64,000 nt of DNA from Cytobacillus purgationiresistens (lineage in GTDB: Bacteria; Bacillota; Bacilli; Bacillales; Cytobacillaceae): assembly GCF_030813235.1 (NCBI RefSeq), contig NZ_JAUSUB010000015.1, positions 1 through 64,000 of the forward strand, read 5' to 3'. Numbering within the stretch: the stretch's first letter is position 1; every line of letters starts with the position of its first letter. The notes beneath the pieces are model-generated. The model was not told the origin of the DNA. It saw nothing but the letters and a program-made list of their open reading frames with translations, and ran no database searches. Positions 8,509-16,773 of the stretch are shown piece by piece. The position numbers were made by a program, and so were the translations under genes.

Positions 8509-9255
8509 ATGAAAAAACTATTCATAGGACTCTCATTCAGTATTTTGATTTTATGGATACACCCACTTAATATGGCAGCTGAAACAGAAATAGAGTCCAA
8601 GCTAGTCTATGACACATTATTGACGACGCTCGAACCGCATATTTCTGAGGCAGTGGCTGCTTACTATGGATATCACAAACAATATGGTTTATATGATACA
8701 ACGATAAAGAAAATAAAAAGAACGGAAAAAGGCAGCTATCACTTTATTGTCACTGTGCAGGTCCAAACCTTTGAAGCTGCGCATAACCCTCCATATGGCA
8801 AAGAAAAGATTAAGTTTGACGTAAGTCCAATTGGGATAAAAACAATCAAATTTAAACATAGAGGCGATGAAGATGAAGCAAAACTGAATCAATTTTATAG
8901 GGATGCTTTAAGAGATATAAACAAATCATTTCATTTAAGGCTGAACGCTTACGAAAAATATAACCATAATCAACTACACTATTTAGCAGAAAGGCAGCCA
9001 GAATATCAATCCTTAGCAAATATTGTTGCTGACATCGTTATTGAAGAGCTAAACCCGACAATAAAGCCTCCTTATAAAAACAGTATCAACCCGGTTACAT
9101 TTATAAAAGGAAAACAAGGCTATATTCTTTTCAAAAAATCAGATGGTTCAAACGTTGTATATCGTCTTGTTTATGAAAAAAATAACTGGATTGTGAAGTT
9201 AAAAGACAGTAAATCTGGTAAAGAGATGAAAAAGGAACTGCTTTGGTATATGTAG
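8509..9255 (+). CDS. Secreted DUF3888-like protein
   Basis: 248 residues with a clear signal peptide (MKK, then a hydrophobic core FIGLSFSILILWI, cleavage probably after NMAA near 24). The next ~90 residues (LLTTLEPHISEAVAAYYG ... KIKFDVSP) resemble the DUF3888 family of small exported Bacillus proteins. The remaining ~120 residues are Lys/Asn/Tyr-rich and repeat a similar helix-then-strand pattern (IVADIVIEELNPTIKPPY), so the protein may be a tandem duplication of the domain. No catalytic residues recognised. Single gene; function unknown. Confidence 0.75.
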   Translation: MKKLFIGLSFSILILWIHPLNMAAETEIESKLVYDTLLTTLEPHISEAVAAYYGYHKQYGLYDTTIKKIKRTEKGSYHFIVTVQVQTFEAAHNPPYGKEKIKFDVSPIGIKTIKFKHRGDEDEAKLNQFYRDALRDINKSFHLRLNAYEKYNHNQLHYLAERQPEYQSLANIVADIVIEELNPTIKPPYKNSINPVTFIKGKQGYILFKKSDGSNVVYRLVYEKNNWIVKLKDSKSGKEMKKELLWYM

Positions 9256-9316
9256 TATAATCTGTAGATGAATTTTCTGAAATATCCACAAAGAGGGAAA
9301 ACATGATATACTTTTA

Positions 9317-9331
9317 TTAACCATTGGTCAA
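9317..9331 (+). promoter_or_regulatory. TetR-type operator upstream of the regulator gene
   Basis: TTAACCATTGGTCAA, a 15-bp near-palindrome (TTAACCA-T-TGGTCAA, one mismatch), lies 18 bp before the TetR-family start. The same sequence in the opposite orientation lies before the next gene at 9948-9962. Confidence 0.65.
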
Positions 9332-9348
9332 TAAAAGGAGAATCTCTA

Positions 9349-9918
9349 ATGACGCCGCGTAAATCATCAGCAGAAGAGCTAACGAAAGAAGAAATAGTCT
9401 ATCGAGCAAGAGAACAATTTATTGAAAAAGGATATGAAAAGGTGACAATGAGGGGACTGGCAAGCAAGCTGGGCTGTAGTCATGGAGCACTTTATTATTA
9501 CTTTAAAAACAAAGCTGAATTATTTTATGCTGTAGTAGAGAAGGATTTTGCTCATTTAAATCAGCTACTGAAAGATGTTGTTAGTGGACCGAATGAGAAT
9601 CAGCAAAAACTTCATGAAATACTTCTGTGCTTCATACGCTTCGGTTTGAACCAACAGAAGCAGTATGAATTTATGTTTATGATGAAAAATGATGAAGTGG
9701 ATAGTCTTTCACATGAAGCCTCAATGCAAAGCTATCATAAATTTGCTGAAGCCGTATTTAAATTAAAAAATGAAAAGGTTCAACAGGATGCAATTTATTC
9801 AGCTTTTATTGCTTTACATGGATTTGTATCACATCATTGTGGATATGTAACTGATTTCAACGAAGTAAAGGAAGCAGCAGAAGGGCATGTCCAATTTATA
9901 TTAAAAGGATTGACTTAA
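9349..9918 (+). CDS. TetR-family transcriptional regulator
   Basis: 189 residues. The N-terminal helix-turn-helix (about 15-62) is complete, including MRGLASKLGCSHGALYYYFKNKAELF; the C-terminal ligand domain matches the TetR_C_33-like type with a histidine-rich end (ALHGFVSHHCGYV). Start supported by AAGGAG. A near-palindromic operator precedes this gene and an identical inverted copy precedes the DUF4188 gene, so it probably represses both itself and its neighbour. Confidence 0.9.
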   Translation: MTPRKSSAEELTKEEIVYRAREQFIEKGYEKVTMRGLASKLGCSHGALYYYFKNKAELFYAVVEKDFAHLNQLLKDVVSGPNENQQKLHEILLCFIRFGLNQQKQYEFMFMMKNDEVDSLSHEASMQSYHKFAEAVFKLKNEKVQQDAIYSAFIALHGFVSHHCGYVTDFNEVKEAAEGHVQFILKGLT

Positions 9919-9947
9919 ATAAATGTCAGTCTTTATTTCAAGCCTAA

Positions 9948-9962
9948 TTGACCAATGGTTAA
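9948..9962 (+). promoter_or_regulatory. Second copy of the TetR operator, before the DUF4188 gene
   Basis: TTGACCAATGGTTAA is the exact reverse complement of the 9317-9331 site. Two exact 15-mers 630 bp apart, each before a gene, mark the probable regulon of the TetR protein. Confidence 0.65.
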
Positions 9963-10014
9963 TAAAAAATAATGGATGAAAGAAGGAAATAAAAAAAGGG
10001 AGGGAGAATGAAGA

Positions 10015-10488
10015 ATGAATAATCAACTTTTCAAAGGCAGATATACAGCAATGGTGGAGGAGGATTTTATTGTATTTATCATAGGGATGCGCATTAATAA
10101 ATTTACGGCACTCTCTAAATGGGTTCCAGTGGCTCAAGCAATGGGGCCAATGATTAAGGAGCTCTATCAAAATCCTGAATGGGGTTTCTTGCATACAGAG
10201 TATACGATAGGCTGGCGCACCGTGATGCTCACGCAATATTGGCGGAGCTATGATCAATTGGAGGCTTATGCAAAAGGGAAAACTCATTCGGCAGCATGGA
10301 GGAACTTCAACAAGAAGATTGGAGCAGATGGTTCTGTCGGTATTTTTCATGAAACGTATGTAGTAGAAAAAAGCGGATGCGAGGCAATGTACAGCAATAT
10401 GCCTCAGTTTGGACTCGCAAAAGCATTTAACCATCATTTAATCACTAAAGATTACCATACATCGAGACAAAGATTAAAAAAGACATAG
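10015..10488 (+). CDS. DUF4188 protein (dimeric alpha/beta-barrel, monooxygenase-like)
   Basis: 157 residues matching the DUF4188 family (RYTAMVEEDFIVFIIGMRINKF start, TVMLTQYWRSYDQLEAYA core, and HSAAWRNFNKKIG). The fold resembles ferredoxin-like monooxygenases and haem-dependent aldoxime dehydratase relatives; conserved histidines H-SAAW and FHETY are visible. No substrate can be named. In many Bacilli this family sits next to a TetR regulator, as here. A GGGAGGGAGAATG stretch precedes the start. Confidence 0.85.
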   Translation: MNNQLFKGRYTAMVEEDFIVFIIGMRINKFTALSKWVPVAQAMGPMIKELYQNPEWGFLHTEYTIGWRTVMLTQYWRSYDQLEAYAKGKTHSAAWRNFNKKIGADGSVGIFHETYVVEKSGCEAMYSNMPQFGLAKAFNHHLITKDYHTSRQRLKKT

Positions 10489-10508
10489 AGATTAAGGGGG
10501 AAGCACAT

Positions 10509-10982
10509 TTGACGATTCACATAAGAGTTAGGGCAGGGGCAATTATTATAGAAAAAGAAGCGATTTTATTAGCTGAATTTAAAGACGAGAGCGGGCTTCA
10601 TTATAATTTTCCAGCTGGTGGTGTTGAACCTGGTGAAACCGTAATTGAGGCAGTGAAAAGAGAAGCAATGGAAGAGGCTTCAGTGGATGTGGAAGTAGGA
10701 CCGCTGGCATTTGTTTATGAATTTGCATCTCATATGGTGGAGTATGGAAAAGGCAAACCCCATTCAGTCGGTTTAATGTTTGAATGCAAGCTGAAAGAAG
10801 GCTCTGTTCCTGCACTGCCAAAAACTCCTGATGAGAATCAAACGGGTGTGAAATGGATACCGCTTCATGAATTATCGCAGATTACTTTATACCCAAATAT
10901 GAAAGCGCATATATTAAACTATGTAAAGGATCGCAGAAGCTTGGAATTAAGCGAAACGCATCTGTTTGAGGTAAAGGGATGA
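10509..10982 (+). CDS. Nudix hydrolase
   Basis: 157 residues from a TTG start with AAGGGGGAAG upstream. The Nudix box is visible around 38-60 (GGVEPGE, then REAMEEA); the usual glycine near its end is serine, which is tolerated in some members. A cytoplasmic nucleoside diphosphate-linked pyrophosphohydrolase; the substrate is unknown. Its stop overlaps the start of the Clp-N/GNAT fusion (ATGA at 10979-10982). Confidence 0.9.
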   Translation: MTIHIRVRAGAIIIEKEAILLAEFKDESGLHYNFPAGGVEPGETVIEAVKREAMEEASVDVEVGPLAFVYEFASHMVEYGKGKPHSVGLMFECKLKEGSVPALPKTPDENQTGVKWIPLHELSQITLYPNMKAHILNYVKDRRSLELSETHLFEVKG

Positions 10983-11824
10983 AGACAGCATTATTAACTG
11001 ATAGACTCAAGCGGATTTTTAATTGTGCTGAACGGGAAGCAATTGTGACAGAAAGCGAAGCTGTTTCACCAGAACATCTTTTATTAGCATTTTTGCAGGA
11101 ACGAACAGGGGTATACAATGAAATTTTTCAAAGAAGTCAAATTAATATAACCTCATTAAGAGCATCGAGTATAAAGGAAGATCAAAAGATATGTACCCAT
11201 GAGCTTTTCTCTATTTCAATCACAGCTGATGTTCTTGTGATTTATGAAGCCGCCCATCAAATAATGCAAAATTACAATCAAGTGATTTTAAACGAAGGTC
11301 ATCTTTTAAAAGCAATGTTAAACATTAAGTCAATTAATGAACTCCTCACAGAAGAACAAAAGAATCTTCTCCTACAACTAGGCACGACCTCCAGAGATAT
11401 GATTGTTAGCCTAGAACCATATTTTTTTCCGCTATTTCAGACAGTATCGATTAGAAGAGTACAAAAAGAGGATTATGAAAAACTAGTTCAATTTGTTGAA
11501 GGGGCATTTTCTTTTGAATGGGCAAGGACGGTTGAGATCGGCTTGGCACAACAACCTCCACCAATATACATTGCATTAGGAGCTAAGCAAGATATCATCG
11601 GGTTTGCCGCATATGACTCTTACAAAGGCTATAAAGGTTACTTTGGTCCGATGGGTGTCGTTCATGATTCGAGAATGAGGCGGATCGGTTATGAATTGCT
11701 GCATCATTGTTTAAATGATATGAAAGAGATTGGTTATGCCTATGCGATTATAGGCGAAGCGGGACCAATCGAATTCTATGAAAAAGCTTGTTCCGCCGTC
11801 GTGATTCCGATGAAAGGGGATTAA
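10979..11824 (+). CDS. Clp-N domain fused to a GNAT acetyltransferase
   Basis: 281 residues with an unusual architecture. Residues ~5-140 resemble a Clp N-terminal repeat domain (two similar helical repeats: EREAIVTESEAVSPEHLLLAFLQE and a second with GHLLKAMLN), normally a substrate/adaptor-binding module of ClpA/ClpC. Residues ~155-281 are a GNAT fold: VSIRRVQKEDYEKL start, YFGPMGVVHDSRMRRIGYELL carrying the acetyl-CoA loop, and EFYEKACSAV at the end. There is no AAA+ ATPase. It is translationally coupled to the Nudix gene and is 3 bp from the VOC gene. Domain calls are from sequence inspection. Confidence 0.8.
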   Translation: MKTALLTDRLKRIFNCAEREAIVTESEAVSPEHLLLAFLQERTGVYNEIFQRSQINITSLRASSIKEDQKICTHELFSISITADVLVIYEAAHQIMQNYNQVILNEGHLLKAMLNIKSINELLTEEQKNLLLQLGTTSRDMIVSLEPYFFPLFQTVSIRRVQKEDYEKLVQFVEGAFSFEWARTVEIGLAQQPPPIYIALGAKQDIIGFAAYDSYKGYKGYFGPMGVVHDSRMRRIGYELLHHCLNDMKEIGYAYAIIGEAGPIEFYEKACSAVVIPMKGD

Positions 11825-11827
11825 AGG

Positions 11828-12205
11828 ATGAGCGTATTATTTAGGGTAGAGCTATATGTGAAAAATATTGAAGACTCTCTCGCATTTTATAAAGACATCA
11901 TCGGCTTAGAGCTGTACGGAAGAAATGAACGATGCCTTCGTTTCAATTATGATTGTTTTTCTTTGCTCCTCACAAGCGATGAAGTCCTGAAAAAAGATCA
12001 TTATTTTAATAAACAATTATCCACTTCTATGAAGGGAAGCGGATTTGAATTCATCATTGTAGTTGAAAGCATAGAGGCGGTATACGAGCGATGTATGAAT
12101 CACCGCTATCCAATCATTGACGAAATCGAAACCTACTCCTGGGATATGAGAGGATTTAAAGTGGCTGATCCGGATGGCTATTTTATCAGAGTTACCTCAG
12201 GATAA
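11828..12205 (+). CDS. VOC/glyoxalase-superfamily protein
   Basis: 125 residues with the paired beta-alpha-beta-beta-beta units of the VOC fold (VELYVKNIEDSLAFYKDIIGLEL at the start and GFKVADPDGYFIRV at the end). Members are dioxygenases, lyases or resistance proteins; no function is assigned. Third gene of the Nudix / Clp-N-GNAT / VOC run, with AAAGG before the ATG and a strong terminator after it. Confidence 0.85.
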   Translation: MSVLFRVELYVKNIEDSLAFYKDIIGLELYGRNERCLRFNYDCFSLLLTSDEVLKKDHYFNKQLSTSMKGSGFEFIIVVESIEAVYERCMNHRYPIIDEIETYSWDMRGFKVADPDGYFIRVTSG

Positions 12206-12212
12206 TTGCAAG

Positions 12213-12245
12213 AAGCCGCCTGATTATAGCAGGCGGCTTTTTTTA
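12213..12245. terminator. Bidirectional terminator
   Basis: AAGCCGCCTG / CAGGCGGCTT stem followed by a T-run, shared by the VOC gene and the convergent histidine kinase. Confidence 0.9.
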
Positions 12246-13496
12246 TGAAGAGGATTGGTGAAAGTTGGGAAAAGTAAAGGTGAAGGTTGTCCCGTTGCCA
12301 ACACTGCTCTTCACTTTAATGGTGCCCTTCATGGCGCGCGCGATGCTAAATACGACCATCATCCCTAAACCTGTGCCCTTTGCTCCTTTAGTAGAGTAGT
12401 AGGGCTCTCCTAATCTTGTTAACTGGTCTTCTGACATGCCAGACCCTGTATCTTGAATTTCTATCCGAATATCGGAAATCGAATAGGTCGTGTTTATGTA
12501 TAATTGCCCGCCTCTTGGCATGGATTCAATCGCATTTTTTATCACATTGAGGAAGCATTGTTGAAACTTTTGCCTATCGCCTTCGATTGTACCTAGAATA
12601 GAAAAGTTTGTGATAATTTCTACAGAATTCTGGTTAGCGATTGGCTTAAGAATGCTGATGACATGTGAAAGTTCCCTCTTTACATTGATATCCTCAATTC
12701 GTTCTAGGGCCGGCTTGGAAAAAGTTAAATAGTTTTGAATGACTCTTTCTGCTGATTCGAGTTCAGTTTGGACTATGGATAAATATTCCGCCCTTTTTTG
12801 CGGAGGTAGGGTTTGCTCTTTTAATAATTGCACAAACCCGATAGCAGCTGTCAGGGGATTGCGTATTTCATGGGAAATGGCGGCGCCCATTTGTTCGACA
12901 GCTTCTAATTTCTCCGTCTTAATTAATTTAGACTGCATATCGATGGTTTTAATAACAAATTCAATAATATATGCAGCCATTCCAACACCAAGAGGAGGGA
13001 TGAGAAGCATGGCTAACCATAAATCAAATTGATTTAGAGCTAACGGAGAAAATTCTAATAGAATAATAGTTATTAAACTGATACCTGTGGTGAGAACAAC
13101 AGAAAAACAAATTCGTTTTTTGGGTGATACCTTTAAAAATTTCTTGTGCAGATAACAGAATAAAACACCTAGGATTAGAAATTCAATGGAAGTGAAAATA
13201 AATCCAGCGTCCACTCCATAAAACATTCTTAACAGAACGATAACAACGGCCAGATGAGGTCCAACCCCCACATAGAGTCCTCCAAGGATGACAGGGATGA
13301 TTCGCAAATCAAATAGGAAACCAGGTTCGGGTTGATATGAAAATAAAAAACATATCCATATCATAATTGTCAGACAAAAAAATGCGGCAGCCTTTGAGTA
13401 GTTCAACCTGACATTCCTATCAATCCAAACGAGTGAAATGAATAGAATAATCGTTAATAATGCTAAATTAAAGAAATAATGACTGGTGATTTCCAT
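12243..13496 (-). CDS. KinB-like sensor histidine kinase (5TM LYT-type input)
   Basis: 417 residues from the ATG at 13496. AGAGGGTG lies 7 bp upstream of it, and MEITSHYFFN resembles KinB-type N-termini; an upstream in-frame ATG at 13517 is less likely. About six hydrophobic segments occupy residues 5-185 (5TM-5TMR_LYT type). The phosphoacceptor H-box AISHEIRNPLTAAIGF lies near 207, and N, G1 (DTGSGM) and G2 (GTGLGM) boxes follow. This is the family of sporulation kinases that phosphorylate Spo0F. No cognate response regulator adjoins it, as is usual for orphan phosphorelay kinases. Confidence 0.88.
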   Translation of the reverse strand: MEITSHYFFNLALLTIILFISLVWIDRNVRLNYSKAAAFFCLTIMIWICFLFSYQPEPGFLFDLRIIPVILGGLYVGVGPHLAVVIVLLRMFYGVDAGFIFTSIEFLILGVLFCYLHKKFLKVSPKKRICFSVVLTTGISLITIILLEFSPLALNQFDLWLAMLLIPPLGVGMAAYIIEFVIKTIDMQSKLIKTEKLEAVEQMGAAISHEIRNPLTAAIGFVQLLKEQTLPPQKRAEYLSIVQTELESAERVIQNYLTFSKPALERIEDINVKRELSHVISILKPIANQNSVEIITNFSILGTIEGDRQKFQQCFLNVIKNAIESMPRGGQLYINTTYSISDIRIEIQDTGSGMSEDQLTRLGEPYYSTKGAKGTGLGMMVVFSIARAMKGTIKVKSSVGNGTTFTFTFPNFHQSSS

Positions 13497-13668
13497 TTTT
13501 TGCACCCTCTTTAACATATACGCAAATTTTATATTGTTTTTAGTGAAGTGACAATGAGAAAATTAAAAATTTAGAAATTTATAACACTTTTGTTATATAC
13601 TTATCTTAACGTATAAACTTTAAATTGTTAAAGGGATTAATCTAATTTAAATACAGGATGTGTAGGTT

Positions 13669-14142
13669 ATGGTTTTTAAACAAGCTGCTCCACCTTGGTT
13701 TGCTCTAGTGATCCTAGCTCTTTCAATGGGGTCTGTATCTTCTTTACAATCTCCATTTTCTCTTATAAACCTTGTCGTGCCTTTAATATGGATTAACTTA
13801 TTAATGATAAAATTCGAATTATCTATATTTAAGCATGAGTGTATATATAAAATAAAGTTTTTCAAGCTGACTATGTACACAAGAACACTTCTGCCGGTAA
13901 ATATAACAGCAATCAGATTTATGCGTTCAGGCTGGAATGAGAGAAAGGCGATTATCCATACAAGACCAGGATTCAATATTCGCATATTATTATTCGAGCC
14001 ATTATCAGTTTTTACCGAGCTGAATGAGTTTGCAGATAGGCACTCAATTGATATTCATATGTCAAAGGGATACTCAATCGTAGAAAAATCCTATCGATTA
14101 AAACAGGAATCGATAGAATATGAGATTAAAAGAGAAAGTTAA
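13669..14142 (+). CDS. Uncharacterised small membrane protein, PH-like tail
   Basis: 157 residues. Two hydrophobic segments (PWFALVILALSMGSV and LINLVVPLIWINLLMI) near the N-terminus are followed by a ~100-residue cytoplasmic region with alternating strands (HTRPGFNIRILLFEP, HMSKGYSIV) and a short helix, somewhat like bacterial PH-domain proteins. The start is supported only by AGGATGTG upstream. An opposite-strand ORF over the same interval lacks any family signal. Function unknown. Confidence 0.65.
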   Translation: MVFKQAAPPWFALVILALSMGSVSSLQSPFSLINLVVPLIWINLLMIKFELSIFKHECIYKIKFFKLTMYTRTLLPVNITAIRFMRSGWNERKAIIHTRPGFNIRILLFEPLSVFTELNEFADRHSIDIHMSKGYSIVEKSYRLKQESIEYEIKRES

Positions 14143-14187
14143 TCCATTTTAGTTTGAGGGTATTGGCCGTGTTTTAGTTGCAAATAC

Positions 14188-15001
14188 AAAATCGACGATA
14201 TAATCCGATTATCGCCGATAAAATCAAAAAAATCGTCGATATAAATAAATTATCGTCGATATATTACAAAAATCGCCGATAAAATAGCAGAATCGATATG
14301 AGCTCGAAACGGCGACTCTATTTAGGGTTGAGAATCCCAGGATGTTAGCCTGTTTTTAGGCTTTCATTGGAAAATCAACGATATAATCCGATTATCGCCG
14401 ATAAAATCAAAAAAATCGTCGATATAAATAAATTATCGTCGATATATTGCAAAAATCGCCGATAAAATAGCAGAATCGATATGAGCTCGAAACGGCGACT
14501 CTATTTAGGGTTGAGAATCCCAGGATGTTAGCCTGTTTTTAGGCTTTCATTGGAAAATCGACGATATAATCCGATTATCGCCGATAAAATCAAAAAAATC
14601 GCTGATATAAATAAATTATCGTCGATATATTGCAAAAATCGCCGATAAAATGGCAGAATCGATATTTGCTCGAAACGACGACTCTATTTAGGGTTGAGAA
14701 TCCCAGGATGTTAGCCTGTTTTTAGGCTTTCATTGGAAAATCGACGATATAATCCGATTATCACCGATAAAATCAAAAAAATCGTCGATATAAATAAATT
14801 ATCGTCGATATATTGCAAAAATGGCAGAATCGATATTAGCTCGAAACGGCGACTCTATTTAGGGTTGAGAATCCCAGGATGTTAGCCTGTTTTTAGGCTT
14901 TCATTGGAAAATCGACGAAATAATTCGATTATCGCCGATAAAATCAAAAAAATCGTCGATATAAATAAATTATCGTCGATATATTGCAAAAATCGCCGAT
15001 A
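14188..15001. repeat. Four and a half copies of a 183-bp tandem repeat
   Basis: Units start at 14188, 14371, 14554, 14737 and 14908; the first three spacings are exactly 183 bp, the fourth is 171 because of a 12-bp loss near 14820, and the last copy stops after about 94 bp. Inside each unit a shorter motif of the form ATCGYCGATA(T/A)A recurs about six times, and a single-copy part reads GGGTTGAGAATCCCAGGATG. The region between 14143 and 15203 holds no gene. The short motif recurs at 46.16-46.26 kb. Confidence 0.95.
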
Positions 15002-15070
15002 TCCTTTCCAATCAAGCAATATAAAGCCAAAAGCTGATTGTCCCGTTAAACCAAACTAGGCACCAATCCA

Positions 15071-15102
15071 AAAAGGACTTCAATTTGATGAAGTCCTTTT
15101 CT
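15071..15102. terminator. Terminator-like hairpin after the 183-bp repeats
   Basis: AAAAGGACTTCA / TGAAGTCCTTTT, 12-bp perfect stem with a 6-nt loop and T-run; would insulate the sigma-factor operon from the repeat region. Confidence 0.8.
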
Positions 15103-15137
15103 TAATCAAAATATCGGCTTAAAATTTTTTTAAAATG

Positions 15138-15163
15138 TGTCACAAATAATCAATTTCTACGAC
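15138..15163 (+). promoter_or_regulatory. Candidate ECF-sigma autoregulatory promoter
   Basis: TGTCAC (15138-15143), 16-bp spacer, CGAC (15160-15163), located 41 bp before the sigma-factor start. Bacillus ECF promoters have a TGWAAC-like -35 and a CGWM -10, and SigX-type promoters use CGAC, so the gene product may transcribe its own operon. Confidence 0.45.
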
Positions 15164-15203
15164 TGATGATTAAGAGCAGGAAAAAGGCAGGTGAGGTTGA
15201 GGG

Positions 15204-15737
15204 GTGGAAAAGGATAAACGGCAGCTTGTGATGGAGTGGTATGACTTATATTATGACGATATTTATCGGTTTATTTTATTTATGCTTGGTGATCAACAGG
15301 TATGTGAGGATTTTGTACATGATACTTTTGTGCGGGCTTATGCTGCGGTTGAAGGGTTTGATAATCGTTCAAGTGTCAAGACATGGTTATTCAGCATTGC
15401 AAAGCATATCGTATTGGACGAAATTCGGAAAAGAAAGCGACGAAGTTTATTTTCTTTTACGAATGGTGTGAAAGAGATACCGTCTCTCTTTAATATGGAG
15501 GAATGGCTGGAAAATAGAGAAGAAGTGCGGCAGCTGTTAACCGAAATAGAGAAGCTCAGGCCAAATTATCGAATGGTTGTGATACTGAAAAACATTGACG
15601 AATGCTCTTCAAAGGAGATGGCGGAGATTCTGAACTGGTCAGAAGCAAAGGTGAGAAAAACTTTATCGCGAGCAATGAAGTCGTTAAAGGAATCACGAGA
15701 TCGGAAAGGGGGAAGGCAAATTGAGCAAATCACATGA
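15204..15737 (+). CDS. ECF-subfamily RNA polymerase sigma factor
   Basis: 177 residues from a GTG start preceded by a GAGG-rich stretch. Sigma region 2 (YYDDIYRFILFMLGDQQVCEDFVHDTFVRAYA, given in two conserved halves, with WLFSIAKHIVLDEIRKRKR) and region 4 (LRPNYRMVVILKNIDECSSKEMAEIL, helix-turn-helix) are complete. The next gene overlaps it by 17 bp and encodes a single-pass protein, the standard arrangement for an ECF factor and its membrane anti-sigma factor. Target genes cannot be told from the window. Confidence 0.92.
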   Translation: MEKDKRQLVMEWYDLYYDDIYRFILFMLGDQQVCEDFVHDTFVRAYAAVEGFDNRSSVKTWLFSIAKHIVLDEIRKRKRRSLFSFTNGVKEIPSLFNMEEWLENREEVRQLLTEIEKLRPNYRMVVILKNIDECSSKEMAEILNWSEAKVRKTLSRAMKSLKESRDRKGGRQIEQIT

Positions 15738-16641
15738 AGATTGGGATGAACTTAAGTCCTATGCCCCTCCTGAAGAAGCAAAGGAAAATGGAAGACACCG
15801 ACTATGGAAGTCGATTCGGAATGAAGGAGAGGGCCTGAAGGGCAATAAAACGAAGAATAAATGGAGAGGATTGATTACAGCTTGTTCAAGTATTCTCGTA
15901 TGCGGAGGTTTATTGGCAGTTATTATGAATAATAACCTTTCAGGTCAAAATGGTGGAGACGAGGGGAATCAACCTGAAATTCAACCGCTTGATTTAAGCC
16001 AATTTAGCTGGGGATTAGAGGGTGTTTATGCTAAAAAGGAAGCAGAAGGACTCGTTATTTACAAAGAGAATGAAGAGGTTCCTGTAGGGAATGCCAGATT
16101 GGTTTCAGAAGAGGAAAAGGAAGAAATCACACAATCTGGAGCCATGTATGTGGATAAGCAATTAGCGGAATTTCCTTATCCTACAGAAATGTATATTGAG
16201 CATGTGAAAATGAAAGATACTGTTCTAAGATATCATTTTTTTATCCCCGACCATGAGGATTGGATTTACTTTGTCTTTGATTATCCCAAGCTTGAATATG
16301 CTGAGATTTTTAATTTAATATCTACTTTAAAAATACAAGACCGGGAGCCTTATATTCATAATGAACCTCTTTATGTGAATCATGGTTACGGAATTTTTCT
16401 TTATCCAACTGATTTAATTCCGGTCACCGTTGAATATGATGAAGCTGTCTATATTTGGGAGAATCCTTCTCAAGAGAGTTTTGCCCACTATGTAGAAAAG
16501 CTTGAAGCATCTGGGTGGTCTAGAGTTCCTGGCATCGGCAAAGAAATCACGTTTGAATCTAGTGGAGAGATAGTTGAAATCTCATGGAATGATGATGAGC
16601 TAGTATATAAGTATCAGTATACAAACCAAGAGGACGAATGA
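15721..16641 (+). CDS. Putative membrane anti-sigma factor
   Basis: 306 residues from a TTG start inside the sigma gene, with AAGGGGGAAGG upstream. About 50 cytoplasmic residues precede one transmembrane segment (GLITACSSILVCGGLLAVIM, ~48-68); the ~235-residue outside domain is rich in Glu, Tyr and Phe. The cytoplasmic part lacks the zinc-binding HxxxCxxC motif of ZAS-type anti-sigma factors. The role is inferred from operon position and topology. The outside domain is the likely sensor. Confidence 0.75.
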   Translation: MSKSHEDWDELKSYAPPEEAKENGRHRLWKSIRNEGEGLKGNKTKNKWRGLITACSSILVCGGLLAVIMNNNLSGQNGGDEGNQPEIQPLDLSQFSWGLEGVYAKKEAEGLVIYKENEEVPVGNARLVSEEEKEEITQSGAMYVDKQLAEFPYPTEMYIEHVKMKDTVLRYHFFIPDHEDWIYFVFDYPKLEYAEIFNLISTLKIQDREPYIHNEPLYVNHGYGIFLYPTDLIPVTVEYDEAVYIWENPSQESFAHYVEKLEASGWSRVPGIGKEITFESSGEIVEISWNDDELVYKYQYTNQEDE

Positions 16642-16642
16642 C

Positions 16643-16672
16643 CCTGGCAGAATAAACTGCCAGGTTTTTTTT
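16643..16672 (+). terminator. Terminator of the ECF sigma/anti-sigma operon
   Basis: Perfect CCTGGCAG / CTGCCAGG stem with a 6-nt loop and eight Ts. Confidence 0.95.
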
Positions 16673-16773
16673 GCCGAGGTCATCTGATTGATTGTTATCT
16701 TTTTTGCCACATCAAAGGAAATAGACTTACATTTATTGAATTAAGGATTAACAATACTAAGGAGAGAGAAGAT

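Noticed and set aside
9901..10437. 178-codon open frame on the minus strand
   Set aside because: It lies opposite the DUF4188 gene, has no ribosome site and no protein-family pattern; a shadow frame.
13647..13985. 112-codon open frame on the minus strand
   Set aside because: Opposite strand of a better-supported frame; no ribosome site and low-complexity residues.
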